Source: Streptomyces taklimakanensis | GTDB lineage: Bacteria; Actinomycetota; Actinomycetes; Streptomycetales; Streptomycetaceae | Assembly: GCF_009709575.1 (NCBI RefSeq) | Contig: NZ_WIXO01000001.1 | Coordinates: 1,488,001 to 1,552,000 of the forward strand | Direction of reading: 5' to 3' | Length of the DNA stretch: 64,000 nucleotides | Shown: positions 1 through 7,186 of the stretch, one piece after another | How the letters are laid out: each line of letters starts with the position of its first letter | How positions within the stretch are numbered: the first letter of the stretch is position 1 | Program-made: the position numbers and the translations under genes | The notes under the pieces: generated by a model | What the model was told of the DNA's origin: nothing | The model's input: the letters and a program-made list of their open reading frames with translations, nothing else | Databases searched by the model: none

Positions 1-196
1 CCAGCACGGTCACCCCGGTGACCGGCGCCCCCAGCCCCCGGGGGGCCACGCACGGCTCCACCGCCCCGGCCCCCACCACGGACAGCAGACCCTCCAGGGT
101 GACCCGGGGCGCGCTCCCCGCGGGGCCCTCGGGCGGCCCGCCCGTGGCGCCCGTGCCGTCCGTGCCGTCCGTGTCCCCCGTACCGTTCGCCCCCAT
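1..196 (-). CDS. PucR-family transcriptional regulator, N-terminal fragment
   Basis: Only the first 65 codons lie in the window; the gene runs off the left edge. The start is an ATG at 196, preceded on the minus strand by a GGGGAGGGGGAG stretch. After a Gly/Thr-rich leader of about 30 residues, the sequence reads LEGLLSVVGAGAVEP followed by GLGAPVTGV. This resembles the opening of the PucR-type purine-catabolism regulatory domain, where a leucine-rich helix precedes a G-x-PV-x-x-V strand. PucR proteins normally end in a helix-turn-helix that binds DNA, but that part is outside the window. The family call rests on a short segment and is moderate. Confidence 0.5.
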   Translation of the reverse strand, partial: MGANGTGDTDGTDGTGATGGPPEGPAGSAPRVTLEGLLSVVGAGAVEPCVAPRGLGAPVTGVTVL

Positions 197-537
197 CGAC
201 TCCCCCTCCCCGCCGTCGAGCCGGCACAGCGGAACTCACGGCGGGCACTCAGCGTAGGACAGGCTCCGGCTCCGGGTCCCGCCTTTCGCGGAGCTCCGGC
301 CGGACGGATTCGGAATTCCCCGGAGCGCCGGCTCCACCGTGTTCGCGATATCGCGCGGCGATTCCCCGAAAGGAGCGTGAGGGGAAGCGTGGGGAATCGC
401 CGTGAGCGGTCCGGAAAGCACCGAACGTGTCCGTGGGGAACACCACGTTTTCCCGCGCCCGTCGGGTTCGTCCCGGCGATCGGGCGGGAAGGCGGGGACG
501 AGAGCCGGGGAAACAGCTCGCGACACAGGGAGGACCG
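197..537. other. Divergent intergenic region with a 12-bp palindrome
   Basis: About 340 bases separate the PucR-like gene (leftward) from the ATPase gene (rightward). I see no convincing gene. It holds a perfect palindrome CGCGATATCGCG at 344-355 that could be an operator for either neighbour. The 3' part is purine-rich and leads into the ribosome binding site of the next gene. Confidence 0.4.
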
Positions 538-936
538 ATGCGCAAGAAGGGCCGGTCCCGGGAACGGCTGCCGAACCGCCCCCCGCAGACCGGGGAACGG
601 GCACGGGAGGTCGCCCGCGGATTCGTGCGCGCCATAAAGCCGAACGCGCAGGTCGCGGATGTGGACGCCGTGCTGCTGGGCGTCTCGGAGCTGGTCTCCA
701 ACGCGGTTCGCCACGCCGGCGGGGTGACGGATTTCCACCTGGAGGCCACGCACGGCGGAGTCGAGGTGTCGGTCTCCGATGCCAGTGTCCGGCGTCCCCG
801 GACGGTCCAGATAAACCCCTCGGTGCCCGGCGGATTCGGTTGGTTGCTGGTGCGCGAGCTGGCCTCCGAGGTCACGGTCGTGCTACGCCCCGGAGAGGGC
901 AAGACGATCCGGGCGGCGTTTCCCCTCCGGGCGTGA
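538..936 (+). CDS. Anti-sigma-factor-type ATP-binding protein (HATPase_c)
   Basis: A 132-residue single-domain GHKL ATPase of the RsbW/SpoIIAB-like kind common in Streptomyces. The ATG at 538 follows an AGGGAGG ribosome binding site. The N-box is visible as ELVSNAVRH (residues 51-59), the G1-box aspartate is D81, and a glycine-rich GGFGWLLV lid follows at 98-105. Family members bind ATP and usually hold a sigma factor or phosphorylate an anti-anti-sigma factor. No partner sigma or antagonist gene lies next to it, so the target cannot be named. It stands alone, convergent with the acetyltransferase gene downstream. Confidence 0.8.
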   Translation: MRKKGRSRERLPNRPPQTGERAREVARGFVRAIKPNAQVADVDAVLLGVSELVSNAVRHAGGVTDFHLEATHGGVEVSVSDASVRRPRTVQINPSVPGGFGWLLVRELASEVTVVLRPGEGKTIRAAFPLRA

Positions 937-1146
937 CGGCGCGGGTCGGGGGAACACGCGGCGGCCCCGTCACCGGTCGAAATTCTCCGACCCGTTCACC
1001 GTTCCACTTCTCGGAAATGCCCGTGGAATATGCCGGCACGGTTGCGGGCGCGGTTCGGGCGTTCCCCGTCCGCCCGCTCTCCGGCGACGGACGACTTTCG
1101 GGGCGGGGTCGGGACGAGGTCGGGACGGGTCCGGGGCGGGCCCGCC

Positions 1147-1623
1147 TCAGGCCCCGGCCGGCTCCCGTTCGCCGATGACCTCGCCGTCGTCGGTCTCTCC
1201 CGCACGCCGGAAGCCGAGCCTCAGGTAGAACTCCTCGGGCCCGCCCTCGCCCGGCTTCCAGGTCACCGTCACCCGCGTTCCCCCGCGCCTGCGGATCTCC
1301 TCGCAGACCGCTTCCACCGCGAAGCGGCCGTATCCGCGCCCCTGCTCGTCGGCGGCGATCGCCAGCCGCCACAGGCCGGAGCGGGGCGAGCCGTCCGGAC
1401 CGTCGACGTCGAAGGGGACGTCGAAGAAGGCCATCACGAAGCCCACGATCCGGTCGCCGTCGCAGATCAGTCGCGGCCAGGCGATCTCGGGATGCACGTA
1501 CGCCTCGGCGAGCGACTGCGCGACCGGATCCACGAACCGCTCCTGTCCGGGCCGGACCGCCAGACGGCACGCGTCGAGGACATTGTCGGGGGTCACCTTC
1601 TCCAGGCGGAGCGCCGTTGTCAT
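1147..1623 (-). CDS. GNAT-family N-acetyltransferase (diamine-acetyltransferase-like)
   Basis: A 158-residue GNAT enzyme that would transfer an acetyl group from acetyl-CoA to an amine. The acetyl-CoA-binding loop reads QGRGYG at residues 94-99, following the beta strand LWRLAIAADE. The C-terminal FYLRLGFRRAGE motif is typical of the family. The N-terminus (LEKVTPDNVLDACRLAV) and central part resemble the SpeG/PaiA-like polyamine acetyltransferase branch, but the substrate is an inference. It is monocistronic, separated from the neighbouring genes by about 100-200 bases. Confidence 0.8.
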   Translation of the reverse strand: MTTALRLEKVTPDNVLDACRLAVRPGQERFVDPVAQSLAEAYVHPEIAWPRLICDGDRIVGFVMAFFDVPFDVDGPDGSPRSGLWRLAIAADEQGRGYGRFAVEAVCEEIRRRGGTRVTVTWKPGEGGPEEFYLRLGFRRAGETDDGEVIGEREPAGA

Positions 1624-1729
1624 GCCCGCACCCTACAGACACCCCGAACGTCAAACGCTCCGCCTCCTGCCCCGGAACGGCGGCGGAGCGTCGGTCGGCC
1701 GGGACGGGGTGACCGTGGGTGGGCCGCTC

Positions 1730-2323
1730 TCACCACCAGTAGGTCGGGTAGTTCGGGGCGGCGCGCAGCCGGCCGGTCGCGGTGCCGACGACGACCAGGA
1801 GCGTGGCGGCGGCGGCCAGCAGGACGAGGAAGAGCAGCGGGTCGGGCGACTGGGCCACCACGATGACGGCGGTGGCCGCCGCGGGCGAGTGGGGTGTGCG
1901 GGCCAGCATCATCACGCCGAGCGCGAGTCCGCCCGCCACGCCGGCGCCCCAGGTGGAGCTGCCGGCCACCGCCAGGACGGCGAATCCGGTCAGGGCGGAC
2001 AGCACCTGTCCGCCGATGACGCTGCGCGGTTGGGCCAGGGGCAGGGCGGGGGCGCCGAAGACGAGGGCGGAACTGGCCGCGAGCGGGGGGATCAGCCAGA
2101 CCTGGTCCAGCCACGCGCCGATGGCGACCAGCAGCACCAGTCCGACGACCGAGCCGGCAGTGGCCACGGCGATGGTGAGCGCGGCCGGTCGCGGCGGCGC
2201 CTTGCCGGCCGGCCGCCCGGGGGTGGCCGCCGGAGCCGGTTGGGCGGGGACGGCGGGCGCGGGGGCCGGTGCGGTGCCGAGGGATTCTTCTGTTGTCACG
2301 GGGACCTCCGGGTCGCGGGCCAT
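1730..2323 (-). CDS. HPP-family integral membrane protein
   Basis: A 197-residue protein. The first 45 residues are a Pro/Ala-rich cytoplasmic tail. About four membrane helices follow, with the HPP-family core IPPLAASSALVFGAP, a QPRSVIGG loop, and RTPHSPAAATA where most homologues carry HPPAGA. HPP proteins are poorly understood; some relatives have been linked to nitrite transport in chloroplasts and cyanobacteria. The gene is divergent from the CGNR regulator at 2407, and the 83-base gap carries a strong inverted repeat, so control by that regulator is likely. The variant HSP in place of HPP is notable. Confidence 0.7.
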   Translation of the reverse strand: MARDPEVPVTTEESLGTAPAPAPAVPAQPAPAATPGRPAGKAPPRPAALTIAVATAGSVVGLVLLVAIGAWLDQVWLIPPLAASSALVFGAPALPLAQPRSVIGGQVLSALTGFAVLAVAGSSTWGAGVAGGLALGVMMLARTPHSPAAATAVIVVAQSPDPLLFLVLLAAAATLLVVVGTATGRLRAAPNYPTYWW

Positions 2324-2324
2324 G

Positions 2325-2354
2325 TAATGGATGAACTCGCATCTAATCCATTAG
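2325..2354. promoter_or_regulatory. Inverted repeat, probable operator of the CGNR regulator
   Basis: TAATGGAT at 2325-2332 is matched by ATCCATTA at 2346-2353, and the right part is itself a dyad, CTAATCCATTAG (2343-2354). It is AT-rich in a very GC-rich context and sits between the divergent HPP gene and CGNR regulator gene. It overlaps the HPP start region, so bound regulator could block both promoters. Confidence 0.6.
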
Positions 2355-2406
2355 CTCGGGAGTATGGCATTATCGACGGCGAGGCAACACCCCGCGCCCA
2401 GAGGAG

Positions 2407-3009
2407 ATGTCGGCGACGACGGAGAGCGAACGGACGCCCCGGCCTCCGCTGGTCGGGGAGCCACTGGCGTTGGACCTGGTGAACACCGTGTTCATCCACG
2501 GAGGGCTGCGCGGCAGCCCGGTGGACGCGCTGACCACCCCGACCGAACTGGGCCGCTGGCTCGACGAGCACGCGGAGGCGTTCCCCGACGGGCTCGCCGC
2601 GCGGGGCCCGGCGACGCCCTCGCACCTGGCGGAGTTCCGGCGCCTGCGCGAGGCGCTGCGGGAGCTGAGCCGCTCCTGCGTCGCCGGGGAGCCCCACGGC
2701 GAGGAGGCGGCCGCCGTGGTGAACCGCGCCGCGCGACTCTCCCAGCGCTGGCCCGAGTTGGCCCCCGGGGAGACGGCCGGTCCGGTGGTGCGCTGGGCGG
2801 AGGAGGACCCGTACCTGGCCCTGCTGGGCGTGGTGGCGGTCTCCGGCGTCGACCTGCTCACGGGCCCGCGCCGGCGGGATCTGCGCGCCTGCGCCGCGCC
2901 GGGCTGCGTCCTGTACTTCGTCCGGAGCCATCGGCGCCGGGAGTGGTGCACACCGGCCTGCGGCAACCGGGTGCGGGTCGCCCGCCACCACGGACGTCAC
3001 CGCGGCTGA
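2407..3009 (+). CDS. ABATE/CGNR zinc-finger transcriptional regulator
   Basis: A 200-residue protein with the ABATE domain (residues 15-150, starting PLVGEPLALDLVNT) followed by a C-terminal CGNR zinc finger. Candidate zinc ligands are C162, C167, C181 and C185, with the diagnostic CGNR at 185-188 and a basic tail (RVRVARHHGRHRG) suited to DNA contact. Family members are putative stress- or ligand-responsive regulators. The ATG at 2407 follows AGAGGAG very closely. It is divergent from the HPP gene and convergent with a paralogous CGNR gene at 3186-3791. The two share domain order and the LDL-x-NT motif, suggesting duplication. Confidence 0.82.
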   Translation: MSATTESERTPRPPLVGEPLALDLVNTVFIHGGLRGSPVDALTTPTELGRWLDEHAEAFPDGLAARGPATPSHLAEFRRLREALRELSRSCVAGEPHGEEAAAVVNRAARLSQRWPELAPGETAGPVVRWAEEDPYLALLGVVAVSGVDLLTGPRRRDLRACAAPGCVLYFVRSHRRREWCTPACGNRVRVARHHGRHRG

Positions 3010-3096
3010 GTTCGGCGGAGGCCCCGCGCCGCTCCCGCCGGACCCGCACGCGGTCCGCCCGAAGCGGTTCGGGCCGGAAGGCCGCCGGGCCACGAC

Positions 3097-3152
3097 GCCG
3101 CCCGGCGTCGGCCGCCCGGCGTCGGCCGCCCGGCATCGGCCGCCCGGCGTCG
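3097..3152. repeat. Four tandem 14-bp repeats between convergent regulators
   Basis: The unit GCCGCCCGGCGTCG occurs four times in succession (3097-3110, 3111-3124, 3125-3138, 3139-3152). The third copy has one substitution (A for G). It sits in the 176-base gap between two convergent CGNR genes. The units are partly self-complementary and may act as a bidirectional transcription stop. Confidence 0.8.
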
Positions 3153-3185
3153 CCCTCGGCCCGGAACGCCCCGCGCGGGCGACTC

Positions 3186-3791
3186 CTACGCCCGGTCCTC
3201 GAAGCCCTCGCGACGGCGGGTGCGCGCGTAGTGGCGCGACGCCTTGGCCCGGTTCCCGCAGCCCGACATGGAGCACCAGCGGCGGGTGCCGTTCCGGGAG
3301 ACGTCGTAGAAGTGCAGGACGCAGTCGTCGTTGGCGCAGGCCCGGATGCGGTCCGGGGCGGTGCGCACCAGGCGCAGGTAGTCGTCGGCGGCCAGCCAGG
3401 CCGCCAGCCAGGCGGGGTCGTCGGTCTCGACGTCCTCGGCGGGACCCGTGGGGTCCAGGCGGCGCAGCACGCGGCCGTGCGCCAGGACGGCGTTGAGTTC
3501 CCTCCGGGCGCGGGCGTCGTCGGGGTCGGCGACGACGGCGGCCAGCGCGTCACGGGCGGCGCGGACGGCCTCCAGGACCGCCGGAGTGGCGCCGCCGCTC
3601 CGTTCCAGCAGGTCGTGGCCGGTCAGCCAGACAGCGAGCCCGTCGAGATCCGCCAGGAGGTCGTGCCGGATCCCGCCGTCGATCCAGCGGGTGTTGAGCA
3701 GGTCCAGGCCGAGCGGCTCGTCCTTCAGGGGCCGGGGATCGGCGCCGACCCCCGCGGCCGGGGGGACCGTCTCCTCCGCGCCGGCACCCAT
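3186..3791 (-). CDS. ABATE/CGNR zinc-finger transcriptional regulator (second paralogue)
   Basis: A 201-residue protein with the same architecture as the gene at 2407: an ABATE domain beginning PLKDEPLGLDLLNT (residues 21-34) and a C-terminal zinc finger with C152, C157, C173 and C178 and the CGNR motif at 178-181. The ATG at 3791 is preferred over an upstream GTG at 3797 because GGAAGGGAG then sits 5 bases ahead. It is transcribed away from the VOC-ferredoxin operon at 3937, and the shared gap holds repeated CTAACC half-sites over a clear promoter. It most likely regulates that operon and itself. Confidence 0.82.
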   Translation of the reverse strand: MGAGAEETVPPAAGVGADPRPLKDEPLGLDLLNTRWIDGGIRHDLLADLDGLAVWLTGHDLLERSGGATPAVLEAVRAARDALAAVVADPDDARARRELNAVLAHGRVLRRLDPTGPAEDVETDDPAWLAAWLAADDYLRLVRTAPDRIRACANDDCVLHFYDVSRNGTRRWCSMSGCGNRAKASRHYARTRRREGFEDRA

Positions 3792-3824
3792 GCGCACTCC
3801 CTTCCGTCGACACCTGCCACCAGC

Positions 3825-3896
3825 CTAACCGGCTATCGCCCCATAGGGAGTTGACCCGTCTCGCTTCTAACCCCTAAATTCATCGACAACGGTTAG
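3825..3896. promoter_or_regulatory. Promoter and CTAACC-type operators for the VOC-ferredoxin operon
   Basis: A sigma-70-like promoter is visible: TTGACC at 3851-3856, an 18-bp spacer, then TAAATT at 3875-3880. The half-site CTAACC occurs at 3825-3830 and again inside the spacer at 3867-3872, and its complement GGTTAG lies at 3891-3896 in inverted orientation (CTAACCG/CGGTTAG outer dyad). The site layout predicts repression of the operon by the neighbouring CGNR protein. Confidence 0.6.
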
Positions 3897-3936
3897 TTCG
3901 GGGTGGTCCCGAACGCCGCGTTGGAGGTATCCCGCC

Positions 3937-4401
3937 ATGTCCGCAGCCACCGTCCCCACCGCCCTCCGGACCGGACACATCGGCCTGAACGTCACCGACC
4001 TGGACCGTTCGCTGGACTTCTACCGGAAGGTCTTCGGGTTCGAGGTCCAGGCAGAGGGCCGCGAGCCCGGCCGCGCCTACGCCTTCCTCGGCCGCGAGGG
4101 CCACCTGATGGTGACCCTGTGGCAGCAGGGCGAGGGCGGGTACGCCCCCGGTCTCCCCGGCCTGCACCACCTGTCCTTCCAGGTGGAGAGCATCGAGGAG
4201 GTCCGCTCGGCCGAGGCCGTCCTGCGGGACCTGGGAGCCGGGTTCGCGTACGACGGTGTCGTGCCGCACGGCGAGGGCGCCTCCTCCGGAGGCATCTTCT
4301 TCACCGACCCCGACGGCATCCGCCTGGAGATCTACGCCCCGACCGGCGCCGACTCCGCCCCGGCCCCCGTCTCCGAGGCTCCCACCTGCGGCTTCTTCTG
4401 A
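3937..4401 (+). CDS. VOC-family (glyoxalase/dioxygenase-fold) protein
   Basis: A 154-residue protein of the vicinal oxygen chelate superfamily. It shows two beta-alpha-beta-beta-beta modules, HIGLNVTDLDRSLDFYRKVFGF (residues 14-35) and GLHHLSFQVESIEE (76-89), and the typical ending FFTDPDGIRLEIYAP. Plausible metal ligands are H14, H77 or H78, and E131. Such enzymes use a divalent metal for isomerase, lyase or ring-cleaving dioxygenase chemistry, or bind drugs; the reaction here is unknown. The ATG follows TTGGAGG. It is the first gene of an operon with a flavin split-barrel protein, a ferredoxin and a ferredoxin reductase. Confidence 0.8.
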   Translation: MSAATVPTALRTGHIGLNVTDLDRSLDFYRKVFGFEVQAEGREPGRAYAFLGREGHLMVTLWQQGEGGYAPGLPGLHHLSFQVESIEEVRSAEAVLRDLGAGFAYDGVVPHGEGASSGGIFFTDPDGIRLEIYAPTGADSAPAPVSEAPTCGFF

Positions 4402-4527
4402 GCCGCCCCACACGGCCGGGTGGCCGCCGCCCTTCCACTCCCCGACCGGCGGCCGCCCCCGGCCCGCTCCACCCCTCCCCCACGCCCGGTGCCCCGGCAC
4501 CCCACCGCCTTCCGAGGAGCGACCACC

Positions 4528-5481
4528 GTGACCGGCCCCTACCACCACGGCGAGCGCGAGGCCCAGCGGCGCGCCGGCCTCCGGGAGGAGGCCGAGGTCT
4601 CCGGGCGCGCGATCCGCGACACCGTGCCTCCCGTGGCCGCCTCCTTCCTCGCCGAGCAGCGCACGCTGGTCGTCGGAGCCGCCGACGACCGCGGCGACGT
4701 CTGGGCCACCGTGCTCACCGGCCCCGCGGGGTTCCTCCGCGTCCCGAACGAGCGCGACCTGCTCGTCGCGGCCCGCCCGGCCCCGGACGACCCCCTGGCC
4801 CCCGTCCTGCGGGGACCGGCCCACCTGGGGATGCTCGCCATCGAGGCCGCCACCCGGCGCCGCATGCGGATGAACGGCACGGCCCACCCCCGCAAGGACG
4901 GCCTCCTCGTCCGCCTCGACCAGGTGGTCGCCAACTGCCCCAAGTACATCCAGAAGCGCACCCCGCCGGCGGCGGACGCGGAGCCGCCGCCGGCGCCGCC
5001 CTTCGAGGTCCGCCGGACCGACCGGCTCGACCCCGAGCAACAGCGCTTCCTCTCCGGGGCCGACACCTTCTTCGTCGCCACCGCCGACGGGCACGGCCGC
5101 GCCGACGCCTCCCACCGGGGCGGCAACCCCGGCTTCCTCCGGGTCCTGTCGCCCACCAGGCTGCGCTGGCCCGACTACCCGGGCAACGCGATGTTCCTGA
5201 CGTTGGGGAACCTGCTGCTCAACCCGCGGGCGGGCCTGGTCGTCCCGGACTACGCGACCGGCGCCACCCTCCACCTGACCGGCACCGCGGAGGTCCTCTG
5301 GGACGCCGGAACCGTCGAGGGGGCCGGTCCGGCCGGGACCGGCCGCCTGGTCGAGTTCTCCGTCACCGGCGTCGTCCGGCTCCCCGGCACCCTTCCCGCC
5401 GGTTGGACGCCTCCCGTGGCCTCCCGCTTCAACCCTCCCGTTCCCCCCGTTCCGCGGGACGGGGGCCGGGGCGCCGCCTGA
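4528..5481 (+). CDS. Pyridoxamine 5'-phosphate oxidase-like flavin split-barrel protein
   Basis: A 317-residue protein with two related halves. The N-terminal half reads VWATVLTGPAGFLRV. The C-terminal half carries the clear FMN-binding split-barrel signature DASHRGGNPGFLRV (around residues 192-205), then a YPGNAMF-x-TLGN loop and NPRAGLVVPDY. The GTG at 4528 follows CGAGGAG. Proteins of this kind are FMN-dependent oxidoreductases, often found beside or fused to ferredoxin domains. Here the next genes are a ferredoxin and its reductase, so electrons from NAD(P)H probably reach this flavin or the VOC protein. The substrate is not deducible. Confidence 0.75.
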   Translation: MTGPYHHGEREAQRRAGLREEAEVSGRAIRDTVPPVAASFLAEQRTLVVGAADDRGDVWATVLTGPAGFLRVPNERDLLVAARPAPDDPLAPVLRGPAHLGMLAIEAATRRRMRMNGTAHPRKDGLLVRLDQVVANCPKYIQKRTPPAADAEPPPAPPFEVRRTDRLDPEQQRFLSGADTFFVATADGHGRADASHRGGNPGFLRVLSPTRLRWPDYPGNAMFLTLGNLLLNPRAGLVVPDYATGATLHLTGTAEVLWDAGTVEGAGPAGTGRLVEFSVTGVVRLPGTLPAGWTPPVASRFNPPVPPVPRDGGRGAA

Positions 5482-5561
5482 CGGGCCGTCGTCCGGGCGC
5501 CGTGTCACCGCCACCGCCACCACCGTTCCCGTCCCCGGGACCGCATCCACCTGGAGCACCC

Positions 5562-5771
5562 GTGCGCATCCACGTCGACCTCAACCGCTGCGAGAGCCAC
5601 GGCCAGTGCGTCTTCGCCGCCCCCGACCACTTCTCGTTCGACGAGGACGACAACCTCCTCCACCGGGAGGACGTCCCCGAGGACGAGACCGTCCGCGCCG
5701 CCGTGCGGGAGGCCGCCGCCGCCTGCCCCGTCCGGGCGATCTCCCTCCGCACCGACGGGGCCGTCGCGTGA
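5562..5771 (+). CDS. Small ferredoxin of the P450-partner type
   Basis: A 69-residue ferredoxin. Cluster ligands visible are C10 and C16 (C-ESHGQ-C) and C55 in the final CP motif. Residue H13 stands where a fourth cysteine would be, the pattern of single [3Fe-4S] or modified [4Fe-4S] ferredoxins that usually serve cytochromes P450. The GTG start at 5562 lies a few bases after CTGGAG. The stop overlaps the GTG of the reductase gene by 4 bases, so the two are translated together. No P450 gene is present in the window, so the acceptor is probably a product of this operon or encoded elsewhere. Confidence 0.85.
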   Translation: MRIHVDLNRCESHGQCVFAAPDHFSFDEDDNLLHREDVPEDETVRAAVREAAAACPVRAISLRTDGAVA

Positions 5772-7048
5772 GTGCGCGTCACGTCATCGTGGTGGGGGCC
5801 TCGCTGGCCGGCACCAGAACGGCCCGAGCCCTGCGGGAGCAGGGCTTCACCGGCCGGCTGACCCTGGTGGGCGACGAGCCGCATCCCCCCTACGACCGAC
5901 CGCCGCTGTCGAAGCGGATCCTCGACGGAGACCGGTGGACCGACGCCGACGGCACCGTCGGCGACACCGCCGAGGATCTCGCCGAGGACCTCGCCGAGAT
6001 CGCGCTGCCGACCGTCGACGACCTCGATGTGGAGCTGCGCGCCGGCGTCGCCGCCGTCGCGCTGCGGCCGGCCGACCGCACGCTCCTCCTCACCGACGGC
6101 GACCGGCTGCGCTGGGACGGTCTGGTCGTCGCCACCGGGGCGGCCGCCCGCCCCTGGCCGACCCCCGCGCCCGCCGGCGTGCACACCCTGCGGACCCTGG
6201 ACGACGCCCGCGCGCTGCGCCGGGCGCTCGCCGCCCCCGACGCCCGGCTGCTCGTCGTCGGCGCCGGTTTCCTCGGCTCGGAGGTCGCCGCCGCGGCGGT
6301 GCGGAGGGGCGTTCCGGTGACCCTCGTGGAGGCCGGGACCCTCCCCCTGGTCCGTGCCGTCGGCACCGCCGTCGGGGAGTTCGTCGCCCGGCTGCACCGC
6401 GAGGCCGGCATCGACCTGCGCACCGGCACCCGGGTCCGGTCCCTGACCGGTACCGACCGCGTCACCGGCGCCCACCTCGACGACGGCACCCACGTCCCGG
6501 CCACCGTCGTCCTGGCGGCCCTCGGCGCCGTCCCCCGCACGGCCTGGCTGCGCGGCAGCGGCCTGCTCCTGGACGGCGCCGTGGTCTGCGACGAGTTCGG
6601 CCGCGCCCTCGCCGAGGACGGCACGGTGGTGCCGGGCGTCGTCGCCGTCGGCGACGCGTCGCGCCGGCCCCACCCCCTGGCCCCGGGCACGCTCCACCTG
6701 GGGCACTGGAGCGCGGCGGTGGAGCACTCCGCCCTCGCCGCCCGGGTCCTGCTGCGCCGGGAGGCGGACGGCGCGCCGCCCGAGCCCCCCGCCACGGTGC
6801 CCTCCTTCTGGTCCGACCTGCACGGCGTCCGCATCCGCTCGCTGGGCCTGCCGCACCTGGCCGACGAGGCGCGGACGGTCGAGTACGACCCGCCCGGCCG
6901 TCGTCTGGTGGTCTCCTACCACCGCGCCGGCGAACCGGTGGGCGTCCTCGCCGTCAACCGCGCCGGGCGGCTCGCCGCCCACCGCCCCCTCCTGGTCGAG
7001 GCCGTCCGGGCCGCGCGGCGTCGCGCCGCGGTTCCACCGGTGGCCTGA
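5768..7048 (+). CDS. FAD-dependent ferredoxin reductase
   Basis: A 426-residue pyridine-nucleotide-disulphide-type reductase that would pass electrons from NAD(P)H through FAD to the ferredoxin encoded just upstream. The FAD dinucleotide fold appears at the N-terminus (VIVVGASLAG, with a PPYDRPPLSK motif about 40 residues later). A second dinucleotide fold for NAD(P)H reads LLVVGAGFLGSEVAA. The second FAD motif around residue 290 reads VVPGVVAVGDAS. The C-terminal reductase domain includes SFWSDLHGVRIRSLG. The GTG start overlaps the ferredoxin stop as GTGA. Length and motif order match P450-type ferredoxin reductases. Confidence 0.9.
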   Translation: MSARHVIVVGASLAGTRTARALREQGFTGRLTLVGDEPHPPYDRPPLSKRILDGDRWTDADGTVGDTAEDLAEDLAEIALPTVDDLDVELRAGVAAVALRPADRTLLLTDGDRLRWDGLVVATGAAARPWPTPAPAGVHTLRTLDDARALRRALAAPDARLLVVGAGFLGSEVAAAAVRRGVPVTLVEAGTLPLVRAVGTAVGEFVARLHREAGIDLRTGTRVRSLTGTDRVTGAHLDDGTHVPATVVLAALGAVPRTAWLRGSGLLLDGAVVCDEFGRALAEDGTVVPGVVAVGDASRRPHPLAPGTLHLGHWSAAVEHSALAARVLLRREADGAPPEPPATVPSFWSDLHGVRIRSLGLPHLADEARTVEYDPPGRRLVVSYHRAGEPVGVLAVNRAGRLAAHRPLLVEAVRAARRRAAVPPVA

Positions 7049-7051
7049 ACC

Positions 7052-7147
7052 GCGTTCCCGCCCTTCGCACGGTGCCCCGTCGACGGGCGGGAACGCCGAG
7101 CGGCCCCGCGCGCCCCGGGTTCCGGGGACCGGCGCGGAGCCGCTCGG
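7052..7147. terminator. Two consecutive hairpins between convergent genes
   Basis: GCGTTCCCGCCC (7052-7063) pairs perfectly with GGGCGGGAACGC (7085-7096). A second long GC-rich hairpin follows at about 7097-7147 (CGAGCGGC ... CCGCTCG, with an inner CCCCGG/CCGGGG). They lie between the reductase stop at 7048 and the efflux pump stop at 7187 and could end transcription from both sides. There is no T-run, as is common in Streptomyces. Confidence 0.65.
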
Positions 7148-7186
7148 GTGTGGTGGCGCGTCAGCGCCGGGCGGTGTGACGACCGC

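Noticed and set aside
1108..1131. Tandem GGTCGGGACG units between convergent genes
   Set aside because: Two imperfect copies of a GC-rich 11-mer are expected by chance in this sequence.
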